From NCBI RefSeq assembly GCF_021130785.1, contig NC_060213.1, forward strand, positions 116,514,501 to 116,578,500: a DNA stretch of 64,000 nt, given 5' to 3'. Each line of letters begins with the position of its first letter. Position 1 is the first letter of the stretch. Both the position numbers and the translations under genes were made by a program. Shown in pieces: positions 52,151 to 63,910 of this stretch. The stretch is from Homalodisca vitripennis. Lineage: Eukaryota; Arthropoda; Insecta; Hemiptera; Cicadellidae. The notes under the pieces were generated by a model. The model was not told where the DNA came from, searched no databases, and saw only the letters and a program-made list of their open reading frames with translations.

Positions 52151-53996
52151 TTATCCGCTCTTGCTGCTGAATATGTTTAATGCATGTTTGGTAGTGGGTG
52201 TGTTCCCATCGCGCTGGAAGGTTGCTAGGTTGGCGCTGATCAGCAAAGGCAAAGGTAAACCGAACTCCCCGTCGGCATACAGGCCACTTTGTATGCTTGA
52301 CACCGCGGGGAAGCTCTATGAAAGGTTGCCGAAACCCATATTGCAGTCGTCCATCGAAGCCGCCGGAGATCTCTCTCCCCGGCAGCACGGCTTTCGAAAG
52401 CGACACTCAACTCTGGACACCATTACAGAGGTGATCAGTGCCGTCCAGCAAGCCGAAACAGCTTGTCACCAGGCTCGGCCGATTGTGCTGTTGGTCACCC
52501 TTGACGTAAAGAACGCGTTTAACTCTGCTGGGATGACATGCTAGAGGCGTTGCAGCGGGACTTCATCGTGCCCGACTATCTCCTGGTCGTTGTGCAAGAC
52601 TACCCGAAGAACCGTCGGCTGTTCTATGAAACCAAAGACGGAATGAAAACGAAAGAGGTCACTGCCGGTGCTGCTCAAGGGTCTATTCTCGGCTCAGACC
52701 TATGGAATGTTTCATACGATGGTTTGCTTCGCCTCGAGATGCCCCACGACGTCTTCCTCGAGGGTTATGCTGATGACGTGGCTGCAGTCATCACGGCGAG
52801 GACTCTGGACTTGGCACGGCCTTTGGCACGCCTTAATCAGGTAATGATTCGGGTAAATTCCTGGATGACGAGCCATGGTTGAGCTGGCGGTCGCCAAGAC
52901 CGAAATCGTTATGCTCACTCGACGGAGAATCCCCACTCTGATCTCTATGAATGTGGGGGGTGTCGAGGTTCGGACAAGGACTGCGGCGAAGTACCTGGGT
53001 GTGTTACTCGACTGCCGTCTTCGGTATTGGGAGCACATTCAGGCGGTGTGTGACAAAGCCTCTAAGATGGTTATGTCTCTCAGCAGGCTGATGGCTAACG
53101 TAGGAAGCCCTAGGTCAAGTAAGAGACGCCTCCTCATGTCTACTGTAAACTCAACCCTTCTGTATGGCGCAGAGGTTTGGGCGGGTGTCATGAGGATAAG
53201 GCGATACAGTCAAAAGCTGTTATCGGTACAGAGAAGAGCGGCACTTAGGGTTGCCTGCGCCTATCGCACCGTTTCCGGTTCGGCCGTGGCACTTATGGCT
53301 GGGGTGATTCCTATTGATCTGCTGGCCATCGAGAGACAGATCGTCTTCCGGGAGGCTGCCGAGCGGGGTAGAGAAGATACCTTAGCTGCTGCCAGGGTGG
53401 AGACTCAGCACGTTTGGCGGCAAAGGTGGACGGAAGGATTGGACGGTCGCTGGACCTTCCGTCTCATTCGAGACATTCAATCGTGGATAGATCGTGGCCA
53501 CGGGGAGATAGATTTCTAACTGTGTCAGTTCCTGACGGGGCATGGTTACTTTAGGAAGTACCTCTACAGGATGGGAAAAGTCAAGTCGCCTCGGTGTGCT
53601 TATTGCCCGGAGGAGGATAATGATGTTCATCACACCTTCTTCGCTTGCGGGCGCTTCACCGAGGCCAGGCAAACGTTCACCACCACAGTTGGCGATGTTT
53701 CGGCAGAGACCATTGTGGAGATGATGCTGCAGAGTGAGGACGCCTAGAATGCAGTCACCATTCATGTACATGCGATCCTTCATCAGAAGCGTGAAGACGG
53801 ATTCCTGGCTGACCCCAAGCTTCCGAAACAAGTAGCTTTGTCCTGGTTGGGACATAAGACACACGGACCAGGCAACATGTCATTCGGGCCTGGGCCCTCC
53901 GTGGCCTGTAGGGGGTTTAGTGGGTAGTCCGCAAGGGAGTCCCACACTCTGTGCGCAAATGCATTCCCCCTACGTTAAAAAAAAACAAAAACAAAA
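52151..53996 (+). mobile_element. R1-clade non-LTR retrotransposon, 5'-truncated
   Basis: Flanked by an 11-bp duplication ACTTTAAAGAG (52140-52150 and 53997-54007) and ending in an A-rich tail (53976-53996). GC content and codon use are far higher than the surroundings, a sign of recent arrival. It contains only the reverse transcriptase and C-terminal zinc-finger part of ORF2 in three frames. Confidence 0.85.
52161..53746 (+). pseudogene. R1-clade ORF2: reverse transcriptase and CCHC C-terminus, frameshifted
   Basis: Three successive frames. 52161-52544: LISKGKGKPNSPSAYRPLCM, LSPRQHGFRKRHSTLDTI, LLVTLDVKNAFNSA. 52538-52861: AGAAQGSILGSDLWNVSYDG and E-G-Y-A-D-D (catalytic YADD at 52766-52777). 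52875-53519: TAAKYLGVLLDCRLRYWEHI and ALRVACAYRTVSGSAV, then an in-frame TAA (53517-53519). The frame continues after the stop to 53746 with the C-terminal finger C-x2-C-x7-H-x5-C at about 53597-53650. The order and the A-Y-R-T-V-S-x-x-A motif fit the R1 clade. The core catalytic residues survive but two frameshifts and a stop kill it. Confidence 0.85.
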
Positions 53997-54007
53997 ACTT
54001 TAAAGAG

Positions 54008-54580
54008 CTTAATTAAAGTTTTCTGGATTTTAAAACCAGTAAAAGCTTCATTATTGATGATCGTTTTCAGGAAACAACTGATATAACATTGTGAGTAATC
54101 TGATAAGTAAGATCATTTTTCCGATCATTTTTTAATTTGGTGTATATATATCTCAGCTAAAGTATATTTAGTTATAACGTTTTTACTTAAAACTTTGGCA
54201 AATTTGTAAAATATTGTTATACAGAACATTGCAAAAGAAATACGCGAATGTGTTTTGTAAATTTTGTCATTGAGACCAGAGAGTGATTTAATATATTGAA
54301 TTTTTATTAAAGAACATACATTTGCAACTGCAAGATAGATAAATACCTAAAATTAGCGCAAAAGTAAAATTATGTTACAATTACAACAGTGATTGTTTAA
54401 AGTTTCAAATTATTGTTGACCAACAACTACTATGGGTTAAGTAATAAATGTTGACTAACAAATAAGATGCAGAAATAATCGTAACACTTTAAAGAGTTGA
54501 ATTGAAGTATTCTGGATTTTATAACCAGTAAAAGCTTTTTTATTGAGGAACATTTTCAGGAAATATCTGATATTACATTG
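54008..54580. repeat. Internal ~470-bp direct duplication in copy 2
   Basis: ACTTTAAAGAG...CTGGATTTT...ACCAGTAAAAGCTT...TTTTCAGGAAA...ATTGTGAGT occurs at 53997-54095 and again at 54486-54580; copy 1 has it once (28928-29036). The R1-clade element sits at the edge of the first unit. Confidence 0.7.
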
Positions 54581-54587
54581 TGAGTCA

Positions 54588-54683
54588 CCCCCCCCCCCCC
54601 CCACCCCCCCCCCCCCCCACCCCCCCCCCCCCCCACCCCCCCCCCCCCCCACCCCCCCCCCCCCCCACCCCCCCCCCCCCCCA
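54588..54683. repeat. (C)n with regular single A: low-complexity run
   Basis: Near-pure C broken by single A residues at intervals of about 12-18 bases, six times. It marks the start of the abnormal homopolymer-rich stretch. Confidence 0.9.
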
Positions 54684-56219
54684 CCATTCCCCCAAAAAAA
54701 GAGACGCCATACAAGAACAAAAACAATTAGGGATTAATAACAAAGCTATAAATCAAAAAAATTTTATTTTTTTAAAAAGATTTTTTTATTTTATACAGTT
54801 GAAATTTTTTTTGAAAACTTTTTGAGTATTAGGGTTAAAAACGAAAGAAAATTTTATTTGGGGTATAGATGACGAAAAGGGTAATTTTAAATTAATTAAA
54901 ATTTGAACTCGTGAATTTATATGAGAGTTAATTATTATTTTTCCCCGGAACATTTTCATATTAAGACAAAAAATTTATGATCTTTTTAATTTGTGGAAAA
55001 AAAGTTTTACAGGGGATCCTAAAAATTTAAAAAGGGGCGCCCTGACTTTAAAAAAAATTTTTTTTTTTTTTTACCAAGGTTTAGGTATTTTTTTTGTCTT
55101 TTGCTATGGTTCAAAATTTCGAGAAACTTTTTTTTTTTTTTGTTTGGGGGTTAAAATAACCACATTGAAAAATTTTTCTGCTTTTTCCATTAAAAAAATT
55201 TGGGTTTTCTTGCCGTATTCTAAATTAAATCGCACGACCCCTTCTGTTGGGATTTTTTTTTTCTTTAGGAGGGGAGAAAAAATATTTTAAAAATAAAAGG
55301 CTTTAAAAGATATTACAAAATTTCAAAAAGGGAAAATATCATTGTCTTAATAAAGCTCTCGTAAAAATCCTTTTCTCTTACTGTTCTATTAGGGAAAATT
55401 TCCTCTTAGTTATTTTATTACATCAAAGAAGTCAATTTTTTTTTAAATTTTAATTTTTTCCCAACAAAAAAATAGGTTTTTTTTAAAAATATTGAAAAAA
55501 ATAAAAAATTTTTTTCCCTAATAGAACCCTTTTTATGTTATAAAACTTTTAAACGCCCTAATTTATTTAATGCACGCTTTTTAAACTTTTTTCTAAATTT
55601 TGAGACCAATCAGAAATTTCTTAAAATCTTTTAATTTAAACATTATATTTATTTTTTTAAAAATAAATCATTTTAATTTTGTAGTGAACTGTTTGGTACG
55701 AAACTTCTTACATTAAAATAAAAAAAAATTTTAAATCTTTTAAAATTTTTTGGGAGGTTTCGATATCAAAAAAATCTTCTTAGACACATTAAAAAAGATT
55801 TTGTGAGTTTTCTGAAGAAGATATCCTTGATATCGAAAGGCCTCAAAAAATAAAAAAAAGTTTAAATTTTTGGTTTTTTTTTTTAATGTAAGTAAAATAC
55901 ATTGTAATAGGTACCAAATAATACACCGAAAAGTAAATATAAATACATAATACGTAACTCTATAATTCCTGGCACGAGACTCTAGAATTTGTTATTTTAC
56001 ACGAAAAAATAGAAAAACCCCAGAGAATTTAAAAAAAAAATGACCCCCCCCATTCACTAACCCGACAAAAGGCTATCTTTTTTCCCCAAAAGCAGTTTCC
56101 AGTAAACCAGATAAAAACGTATTCCAAATTGTCTCATTGGTGCACAATTTTTAAGCCCATAATTTTTTTATAAATCGTAAAAAAACACGCGGGAAAAATT
56201 TTAAAAACATTTCTTTTAA

Positions 56220-57400
56220 GAATGCCTCATTTTGTACAAATACAATCAGCTCTAATTGAAAAGTTTGGGTTCAGAAAGGTAAATCGACAACCGCGGATTA
56301 TTTGGTCCTTTTCGTATGGTTGTAGAGGGGGTTTAATGCAATCACACAATGAGGTGTTCCTCGATCTGTCCAAAGATTTTGACTGAGTTACCAAAAAAAT
56401 TTGCCCACAAACTTTGGGCACAGGCAAAAAGAGGCGTGCCTTTTAAAAGCCTTTTTTTTTATTTTAAAACACAGAAGCAAATTTTTCCGATATAAAACAA
56501 ACCCTCCAAGCCAATAGATATTACATTGAATGCCCCAGGGGGTTAAACCTTTATCCCGTCATTTCCCGCTTTTTTCAATGACATGAACATCGCTTCGAAA
56601 TTGAAGAACAGTGGATTTTGCAGATGATACGACCTTCTTTTTAATGCAAGATCAAGCGATTTTTAGAAAACCGGCTTTTTTGAAAACAACAACTGTTTCC
56701 AACACTTCAACACCTAAACCCTCACAAAACACTTTCAAAAACCAACGTTTTAACATTTTCCTTTTGCGCCTGCGGGCAACCTGTTTGGACCCTGCCATAT
56801 TGTTTTGTGATTCCACACTGGACGAAAGTCTCCCGTTCGAAAAACCTCGAATGTCCCTTTGATCGAGGACTGAAATAATGACACTTTTGATAAATATTTG
56901 AGCCCAAAATCTGCTTAGGATTTTTTTCTGAGGACTTCAGACTGTTACGGCGAAAAAAGGCGGGTTTAAAACCCCCCATGGCCTAGGGGAGTGATCCTTT
57001 GGGGAGCTTGTGCAAACACCGTTCCAAAAGAGTTTTCCCCAGACTCCAAAAAAAAGCAATTAAATAATCGCAAAAAAAATTCAGAAGCGGCGGGAAAGGG
57101 TTTTCCTAAATTGAGTGTTGACTCTGCCAAGTCTCTACAATTGGAAAAACAATGTTTTGTATGAAAAAATTTTCCCTTTAAAACCAAAGGGCCAAGACTA
57201 CACAGTATAAACACGTTGCGAGCAAATACCGACCGGGTAGAACCAAGAAGGGTGGTTTTTTAACACTGCGCTCAAAAAGCGGTTTCCCTCAACAGACTCC
57301 CCAAAAACAATCAGAGGGGGCTCCAACGCCCAAAAAGGGGTTCAAGACGCGCCTAAAACACTTCTTGGTGTCTCCGCAGTTTATAAGCAGGGTTTGTTTT
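56220..57400 (+). pseudogene. Second copy of the CR1-like LINE, plus strand, heavily corrupted
   Basis: Matches the reverse transcriptase of the 44030-47629 element in the opposite orientation. TTTGGGTTCAGAAAGG and AAATCGAC (56262-56288) correspond to its F-G-F-R-K-G-K-S-T segment. GTTCCTCGATCTGTCCAAAG corresponds to V-F-L-D-L-S-K. D-F-A-D-D-T-T at 56614-56634 is the catalytic motif, here with both aspartates, followed by DPAILFCDSTLDES. The end (57200-57390) matches the C-terminus L-K-H-L-L-V-S. Frames break every few tens of bases. Confidence 0.65.
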
Positions 57401-58930
57401 TGGCTTTAACTGGGAGGCAGGCCAAATTTGAGACTGCTCCCCGTTCAAGTGGGTTGCATTGTCAAAGAATGAAAGACGTTGGGTTTTTAAAATTGTATGC
57501 TAAATGTTTTGTTAAGTAGAAAGACAGGCATTTTAGGATATCATTTTTATTTTTCGTTTGCCAACAATAAAAAAGGTTTAAAGCAAAAAAAACAAAAAAA
57601 GGGGGAAAAATTTTATTTGTTTTTAATAAAAAAAGTCCTTTTTTTTTTTTTTTTTTTTTGGTTTTTCAATACTTTTCTTTTTTCACCTGTTTCTTTTTCC
57701 CTTTTTTTTCCCTTTAAAAAAAATTCTTTTTTTTTTTATTTTTTCCCTTTTTTTCCTTTGCTTTTTTATTTTTTTTTTTCCTTTTTTTTCCCCCACTTTC
57801 TTTTTTGCCACCTTTCCTTTTTTTAAAATTTTTCAAAATCCGATTTTTTTCCAGACCAACTTTTTTTTTTTGTTTTTTTTCCCCCCTTTTTTTTTCCCCC
57901 TTTTCTTTTTTTTTTTTTTTTTTTTCCCCCCTTTTTTTTCCCTTTTCCCTTTTTTCCCCCCCCCATTTTTTTTCCTTTTAAATTTTTTTCCCCTCGGCCC
58001 TTCCTATTTTTTTTTCACCCTTTTTGGATGCTTTCTTTTTCTTTTTTCTTTTTATCCTTATTTTTTTTCTTCCTTTTTTTTTTTTTTTTTTCTTTTCCCC
58101 TTATCTCCCTTTCCCTTTTTTTTCCCCTTTTTTGTTTTTTTTTTTTTTTTTTAAAAAGATTTTCTTTTTCTTTTCTGCTTTCTTCTTTTTTTTAAAAAAC
58201 CCTTTTTTATTTATTTTTCCCCTTTTCCCTTTTAAAATTTTTTTTTCCCCAAACCCCCCTTTTTTAAAATTTTCTTTTCTTTTTAAAAAAGGGTTTTCCC
58301 AAGACCCCCCTTTTGTTTGGGAAAAATTTTTTTAACCCCTTCCCATTAAAAAAAAAGAACGAAAAATTTGTAAAACCCTTTTTTTTAAACCCCCCCCAAA
58401 AAAAAAAAGCCAAATTAAAAATTTTCCCCTTTTAAATTCCCTTTTCCCAAAACAATAAAAAACCCCAAAACCCCAAAACCCCGTTTTTTAAAAACCCCCC
58501 CTTTTAAAACCCCAAAACCCCCCAAAACAAAAATTTTTATTGAAAAACCCAAAAACCCCAAAAAAACCCCCCCTTTCCCCCCCTTTTAAAAACCCCCCCC
58601 TTTATTCCCCCCAAAAAAAATTTTTAACTTAATTAAAAAAATTAAAACCCCACAGGTGGTTTTCAGCCCTTAAAAATTTTCAAAAAACAATCCCCCCCGG
58701 GGGGAATCCCCCCCTTTTTCCCCCCCCAATCCTAAATAAAAACCTTTACAAAGGGAAAAAAAAAATTCCCCCTTTTTTCCCGGGGAAACCAAATGTCTTT
58801 TTTTTGGTCTTTAGGGGGAAATTTTTGGTTTCCCCTACAGAAAAAAAGGTTGCCAAATTTTTTAATTTCTTTTAAAAAAAAAAATTTTGGCAAAAAATTT
58901 TGGGGGTTTAAAAATTTTAAATAAAAATCA

Positions 58931-59790
58931 ATTCTTTAAGAAGAACTATATTATCTGTAAATGATAACTAAAGAAAATAATAAAGACCATACGACACTTA
59001 AAACAATATTCCCCTTTTCAATTTCTTGTCTATATATCTTTCTAATAAATCCCAAAAATATCCAAAAAACTTTCTTTTCACAATTTTTAAACATGAGCCT
59101 TTCATACTGAATAAAACAATGACATACTTTCTTGACTTGTACTTGACTACTTCCCCCAAACAAATTTAATTTTTTCTTCTTACGGTAAAACATCCATGAT
59201 GCTAACTAAATAATGAATCTCTATTATTAGCTAGTCTATGAATTAAACTAAGTCCTTCGGTTCATTTAACGTAAAGACTAATATTAGATTTTTATTTATG
59301 GTTTCCGTATGCTAATAAATACTATGGACTATAAATAATATTTTAAACAAAAATAAAATTTACAAGCTTATGACTTTTGTTTGAATGCCACTGCTGTAAC
59401 GATATTAACCCTAATGTTATATTTCAATTGCCTTATACATTTTGTACACCATATACTGCAATAAAACTACACATATACATGCACAAACAGAATTCATACA
59501 CGTCTACTGTAAATAATTTTTAAAGTAAAAATAAATTATTTACGAATTATATTTACTTAAACGTAATCCTATAAAATGTGCAATAGTAAATTTTTTATAT
59601 TAAGAGCTTTAAAAGTTGTTATTAAAATTATATTAAAAAATAAATAAAATTTTATAATAGACTGTTATCTTGACTTAACTGTGAAGCGAGCAATTTTCAG
59701 AGTGCATATTAAGAAATAATCAATCATACGTCAAAATATGGTAGGTAATCTTATATGCAGCGAGGCAAGAACTTAAGTTCTCTTAAGTTG
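58931..59790. other. No gene recognised
   Basis: AT-rich sequence of normal complexity between the homopolymer-rich stretch and the minisatellite. Confidence 0.4.
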
Positions 59791-59914
59791 ATAAGTAAAT
59801 AAGTGAAGTTTACTCTGAAGGCCCAAGTTGCGCCAAGTTATATGGCTATAGATCACACTTGCCGGAGTTAAGTTGGATGTCGTTAGGTGGTGGGTAGAAG
59901 CAGGGGTTACTCAT

Positions 59915-61080
59915 AAGGCCGATGTAAGCCAATTTAAATGCGTATATATCATACAAGGTGGAGATTACCTAGATGTAGGTAGGCGATGACTGAGAGGAAG
60001 AATTACTATCAAGGCCGATATAAGCCAATTTAAATGCGTATATATCATACTAGGTGGAGACTACCTGGATGTAGGTAGGCGATGACTGAGAGGAGGAATT
60101 ACTATCAAGGCCGATATAAGCCAATTTAAATGCGTATATAGCATACTAGGTGGAGACTACCTGGATGTAGGTAGGCGATGAATGAGAGGAGGAATTACTA
60201 TCAAGGCCGATATAAGCCAATTTAAATGCGTATATATCATACAAGGTGGAGATTACCTAGATGTAGGTAGGCGATGACTGAGAGGAAGAATTACTATCAA
60301 GGCCGATATAAGCCAATTTAAATGCGTATATATCATACTAGGTGGAGACTACCTGGATGTAGGTAGGCGATGACTGAGAGGAGGAATTACTATCAAGGCC
60401 GATATAAGCCAATTTAAATGCGTATATAGCATACTAGGTGGAGACTACCTGGATGTAGGTAGGCGATGAATGAGAGGAGGAATTACTATCAAGGCCGATA
60501 TAAGTCCATTTAAATGCGTATATAGCATACTAGGTGGAGACTACCTGGATGTAGATAGGCGATGACGGAGAGGAGGAATTACTATCAAGGCCGATATAAG
60601 CCAATTTAAATGCTTATATATCATACTAGGTGGAGACTACCTGGATGTAGGTAGGCGATAACTGAAAGGAGGAATTACTATCAAGGCCGATATAAGCCAA
60701 TGTAGATGCGTATATATCATACAAGGTGGAGACTACCTGGATGTAGTTAGGCGATAACTGAGAGGAGGAATTAATATCAAGGCTGATATATACCAAATTA
60801 GATGCCTACATATAATATAACTTGGAGACTAACTGCATTTAGGCAGGCGGTGAGTTCGAGGACAGGTTACTCTCATGACCAATGGAAGCCAATTAAGATT
60901 TCAATATATCATACAAGTTGGGGACTAATTCCATAGAGGTAGGCGGTGAGTTGGAGGAGAGGTCACTCTCCAGGTCAATGGAAAGCCAATTAATTTAGAT
61001 GTCAATACATCTAAATAAAAGCTGGGGACTCATTGCATATAGGTAGCCGGTGAGTTGGAGGAAGGGTTACTCTAAAGGCC
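59915..61080. repeat. 96-bp minisatellite with 3-unit higher-order structure
   Basis: AAGGCCGAT starts at 59915, 60011, 60107, 60203, 60299, 60395, 60491, 60587 and 60683 (exactly 96 bp apart), with a diverged unit at 60779 and decayed units to about 61080. Units 1-3 differ from one another at diagnostic sites (ATACAAGG with GATTACCTAGATG; ATACTAGG; TATAGCATAC with GATGAATGAG). The same three variants recur in the same order in units 4-6, giving a 288-bp higher-order repeat. Units further right are progressively more diverged. Confidence 0.93.
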
Positions 61081-61084
61081 GAAG

Positions 61085-62540
61085 TACTCTAAAGGGAGTT
61101 AGACGTAACAGATATTGTACGGGATAGGAAGTGAGAATTCGTACTTAATAAAGTAACTGAGGAATATGAGAATAGTCCTGCGTACCTTTTAAGTAGTTTA
61201 ATGCAATTAAAACACGTCTAAAAATGCAAAAATATACAATCCACGCCCACATTACAAACAAATTCTATTTGATACTTCAATGTCGGAATGCTTGAGATGT
61301 TCTTTGCTTATCTATAATTAATAAGCAATGATTGTTTTATTAATAATCTTTAATACGTTAAATTTTTGTTGTTGTTTTATATAGAATTTCTTTCTTCCAA
61401 TCCGATATAATTTTGTCTACAAAAGAATCCATTAAATTCAACTACAAAGTTTATTCCGTAATTTTAATGCATCATTTAATTCCCTTATGTATACAAACAT
61501 TGCTCGTAACTACTTTACATCCTTTTAAGGTTAATATTCTTTAGACCTTATAAGAGGATTGCCATAGAAACAGTTTTTAATGAGAATTACGTAACAATTC
61601 CTCTTAGATAACCATAACAATGGTCTTGCTATACAAATAAGCTCTAAAAAGTCATAACTGTGCATATATAGATAGTTGCATTAATCCCACTGGTCGTTTA
61701 CTTGTATTAAAGGTCTGACCATTCTTATACTAGAATATAAAATATATTTATAACTTGAATTTTAATTTAGATAAATTTAACCCTACGATCTGATGATACT
61801 GAAATCTCAGTGGACGGGCGTTGATACCGAATTCGAGGGGTCAAGTCTACCTTAACGTCAGATTTTAGACATTGCACAATGTGGAAGGTGAAATGGAGCA
61901 CGTCTTTATCGTGTGATGCTGTTTGTAAGAATATTATTGTACAATGGAAATTGTGAATATTGTGGGGTGGATTTAGGTAAACCCGTTTATGATAGTTAGA
62001 TGTGTATTCAAGGGAGCTCAGATTAATGTAAAGAAAAACTAACTCATTATCACCAAACAAAACCTTTCTTCTATATAAAGTAAATCGAATTATGGATCAG
62101 GTATGACTAATGCCTTATAAAATACAATAGTACTTAGTTTCGCGATAATATCCTTACTAATTATAGCAAGTGATTTTATTGATTATTGATTTATTATTGA
62201 TTTTATTATCATACCTTTTCACTTTGAATTCAAATACTGTGCTTAAATCTTACGAATTATTTAAATTTGTTTCCAATTTACAAGGTATGAAGAAATTATA
62301 TCTGTACAGTTGGATCTTTCATACTAAAGCGGCTATAGCTGCTTTTACTACCGTGATATGCCGTGTTTCGATAATTTTTTTGCCACCATCTTGTTTTATA
62401 TTTCATAAGATATATTTTAATCTCTAAGCGTCCTAATCTCTGTTAAGGTTTTTTTCAACGTAAACTTAACTGTAGATATTACAAATTTAATGCAATATTC
62501 TTTTATATAAACAACGGGAAAAAAACTAAAAAACTTTTAT
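61085..62540. other. No gene recognised
   Basis: AT-rich sequence with short open frames of no recognisable family. Confidence 0.4.
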
Positions 62541-62549
62541 GAATCTTAA

Positions 62550-63617
62550 GGGGACCCGGATCCCGAAAAAATTATTTTTATCAATTGTTATTTTATATTT
62601 TGTTATGAAAATATGGCTCATTCTGAGTTCATTTATATATAATACTTCTTATAATACCATATTTACCTCACAATAATTAGTTAAAATATGTTTGCACAAG
62701 ACGTTTTGCTCAAATATAAGGGGGCGCTTCAAATGTTTGTGTAAATTATTAATAATGCTTAATAATAAATATTATTGGCATAATGCTATTCAAGAGGCTA
62801 TAATAGCTGCAATAAAGCCAACATTTAAGGCACTCGTTGACCAAAACCTACTAAAAAAAATGTTTTACTTGGTAAGACGCAAATTGTAAACGAGAGTGTC
62901 AATAGTGTCATATGGGCTAGGATTCCAAAAAAATAATTTTGTTACTCTAAAAACTCTTGAATTTGGAGTGTATGATGAAGTTTCAAGTTACAATGATGGA
63001 CACATTACAAAATGCAGTGTCCTACATGAAATAGCTCTTCAACCAGGTATTCGCACAATAACCGCGATGAAATTATTGGACGCTGAACGTATCCGAAGTG
63101 CGGATAAAGCAGTGCCAGACTTCAAGACACAAGCAAGAAGGAAAGTTGGGCTGCAGAAAGGAAGGCTGAAGGAAAATGACGAAGAAACCCCTGCTTATGA
63201 GGCTGGAATGTACTGATGTAATTGATAAAATGAATATTTTTTGTTTTTTACAGTTTTCTGCAAATCTCATTTTTTAACATAAAAACCCTATTTTCTCAGG
63301 AACTAGTAAAGATATTGAGTTGAAATTTTTACATAGTGTGCATAATATTTTTCCACATAAACTGAGTTTTTATGTCGTAAAAACTGAAAGAGTTTGATTT
63401 TTTATAAATAAAAAACTAAATATAAGTGAAAATATTGAAATAGGATCAAAAAAATTGTTTTTCTAGGTTATCTTGCAAATGTGTAAAATAAAAACAACTC
63501 AGTGTGTGTATATAGAGTTGCTTGAACCACAGTAAAAAATTCAATTCAATACGTCCATTACTTTTTATCAAACTGGGCTATTTATTAACATTACCAAGAT
63601 AGGCATTCCGGGTCCCC
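62550..63617 (+). mobile_element. DNA transposon remnant with TTAA target duplication
   Basis: TTAA at 62546-62549 and 63618-63621 flank inverted ends GGGGACCCGGATCCC (left) and, on the other strand, GGGGACCCGGAATGCC (right). The ~1.07-kb interior codes for the C-terminal part of a transposase (next entry). TTAA duplications are typical of piggyBac and Kolobok; the protein resembles neither piggyBac nor its C-terminal motif, favouring Kolobok. Internally deleted, non-autonomous. Confidence 0.7.
62770..63216 (+). pseudogene. Mutator/Kolobok-like transposase C-terminal fragment, frameshifted
   Basis: Frames in sequence encode AIQEAIIAAIKPTFKALVDQ (about 62785-62845), then, after a break at a T-run near 62862, a short stretch with the family pattern T-Q-x-x-N-E-S-x-N-S-V-I-W-x-R-x-P-K. 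After a second break at an A-run near 62930 comes NNFVTLKTLEFGVYDEVSSY followed by NDGHITKCSVLHEIALQPGI, a basic region and the end A-Y-E-A-G-M-Y (stop 63214-63216). I recognise this layout from insect proteins called Mutator-like transposases. Both breaks lie in homopolymers, so sequencing error is possible. The N-terminal catalytic part is absent. Confidence 0.65.
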
Positions 63618-63910
63618 TTAAATGACTATAAAAAACATAAATTATCACTAGTTTTAATATAAAACAGTTTATATATAATTTAAAACCTTTAAAATAATTA
63701 ATTTTTCAATAGATGCCTTTAAAAATGTGTTTAAAAAATGTAAAATATTTAATAAATAAAGATATTAGACCGTGTATTTAAAAAAAAGTCTTCAGTCAAT
63801 AGTCAAAAATTTAATTTACTTATTGGCTTTCTGCATTTTATTTCGTCTAACTCAATACATGAACCAAAATTTCAGACAAATTTAAATTACATAAATAAAG
63901 CAAAATCACA

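Larger units (their letters stand above)
54580..58930. other. Homopolymer-rich, probably low-quality consensus sequence
   Basis: Composition differs abruptly from both flanks: very long T, C and A runs and blocks where runs of four or more identical bases follow one another (worst at 57640-58900). Recognisable LINE sequence inside it (56220-57400) is disrupted chiefly at expanded homopolymers. This pattern suggests uncorrected long-read consensus or a mis-assembled gap fill rather than biology. ORFs called here should not be trusted. Confidence 0.7.
43944..59900 (+). repeat. Large repeat block, copy 2 (with nested insertions)
   Basis: Direct-orientation counterpart of 24369-29200, expanded to about 16 kb by a CR1-like LINE at 44030-47629, an R1-clade LINE at 52151-53996, an internal ~470-bp duplication, and the homopolymer-rich stretch 54580-58930. 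Matching sequence resumes after each insertion. The right end (about 59790-59900) matches 29085-29200 and leads into the 96-bp minisatellite. Confidence 0.75.

Noticed and set aside
53382..53864. 160-codon minus-strand frame under the R1-clade element
   Set aside because: Antisense shadow of ORF2; no motif.
54543..54825. Proline-rich frames and the Gly-rich frame opposite
   Set aside because: They are products of the C-run with single A residues; no gene context.
57497..58335. Phe/Pro-rich open frames of 94-109 codons
   Set aside because: They are translations of T and C homopolymer runs in the suspect stretch.
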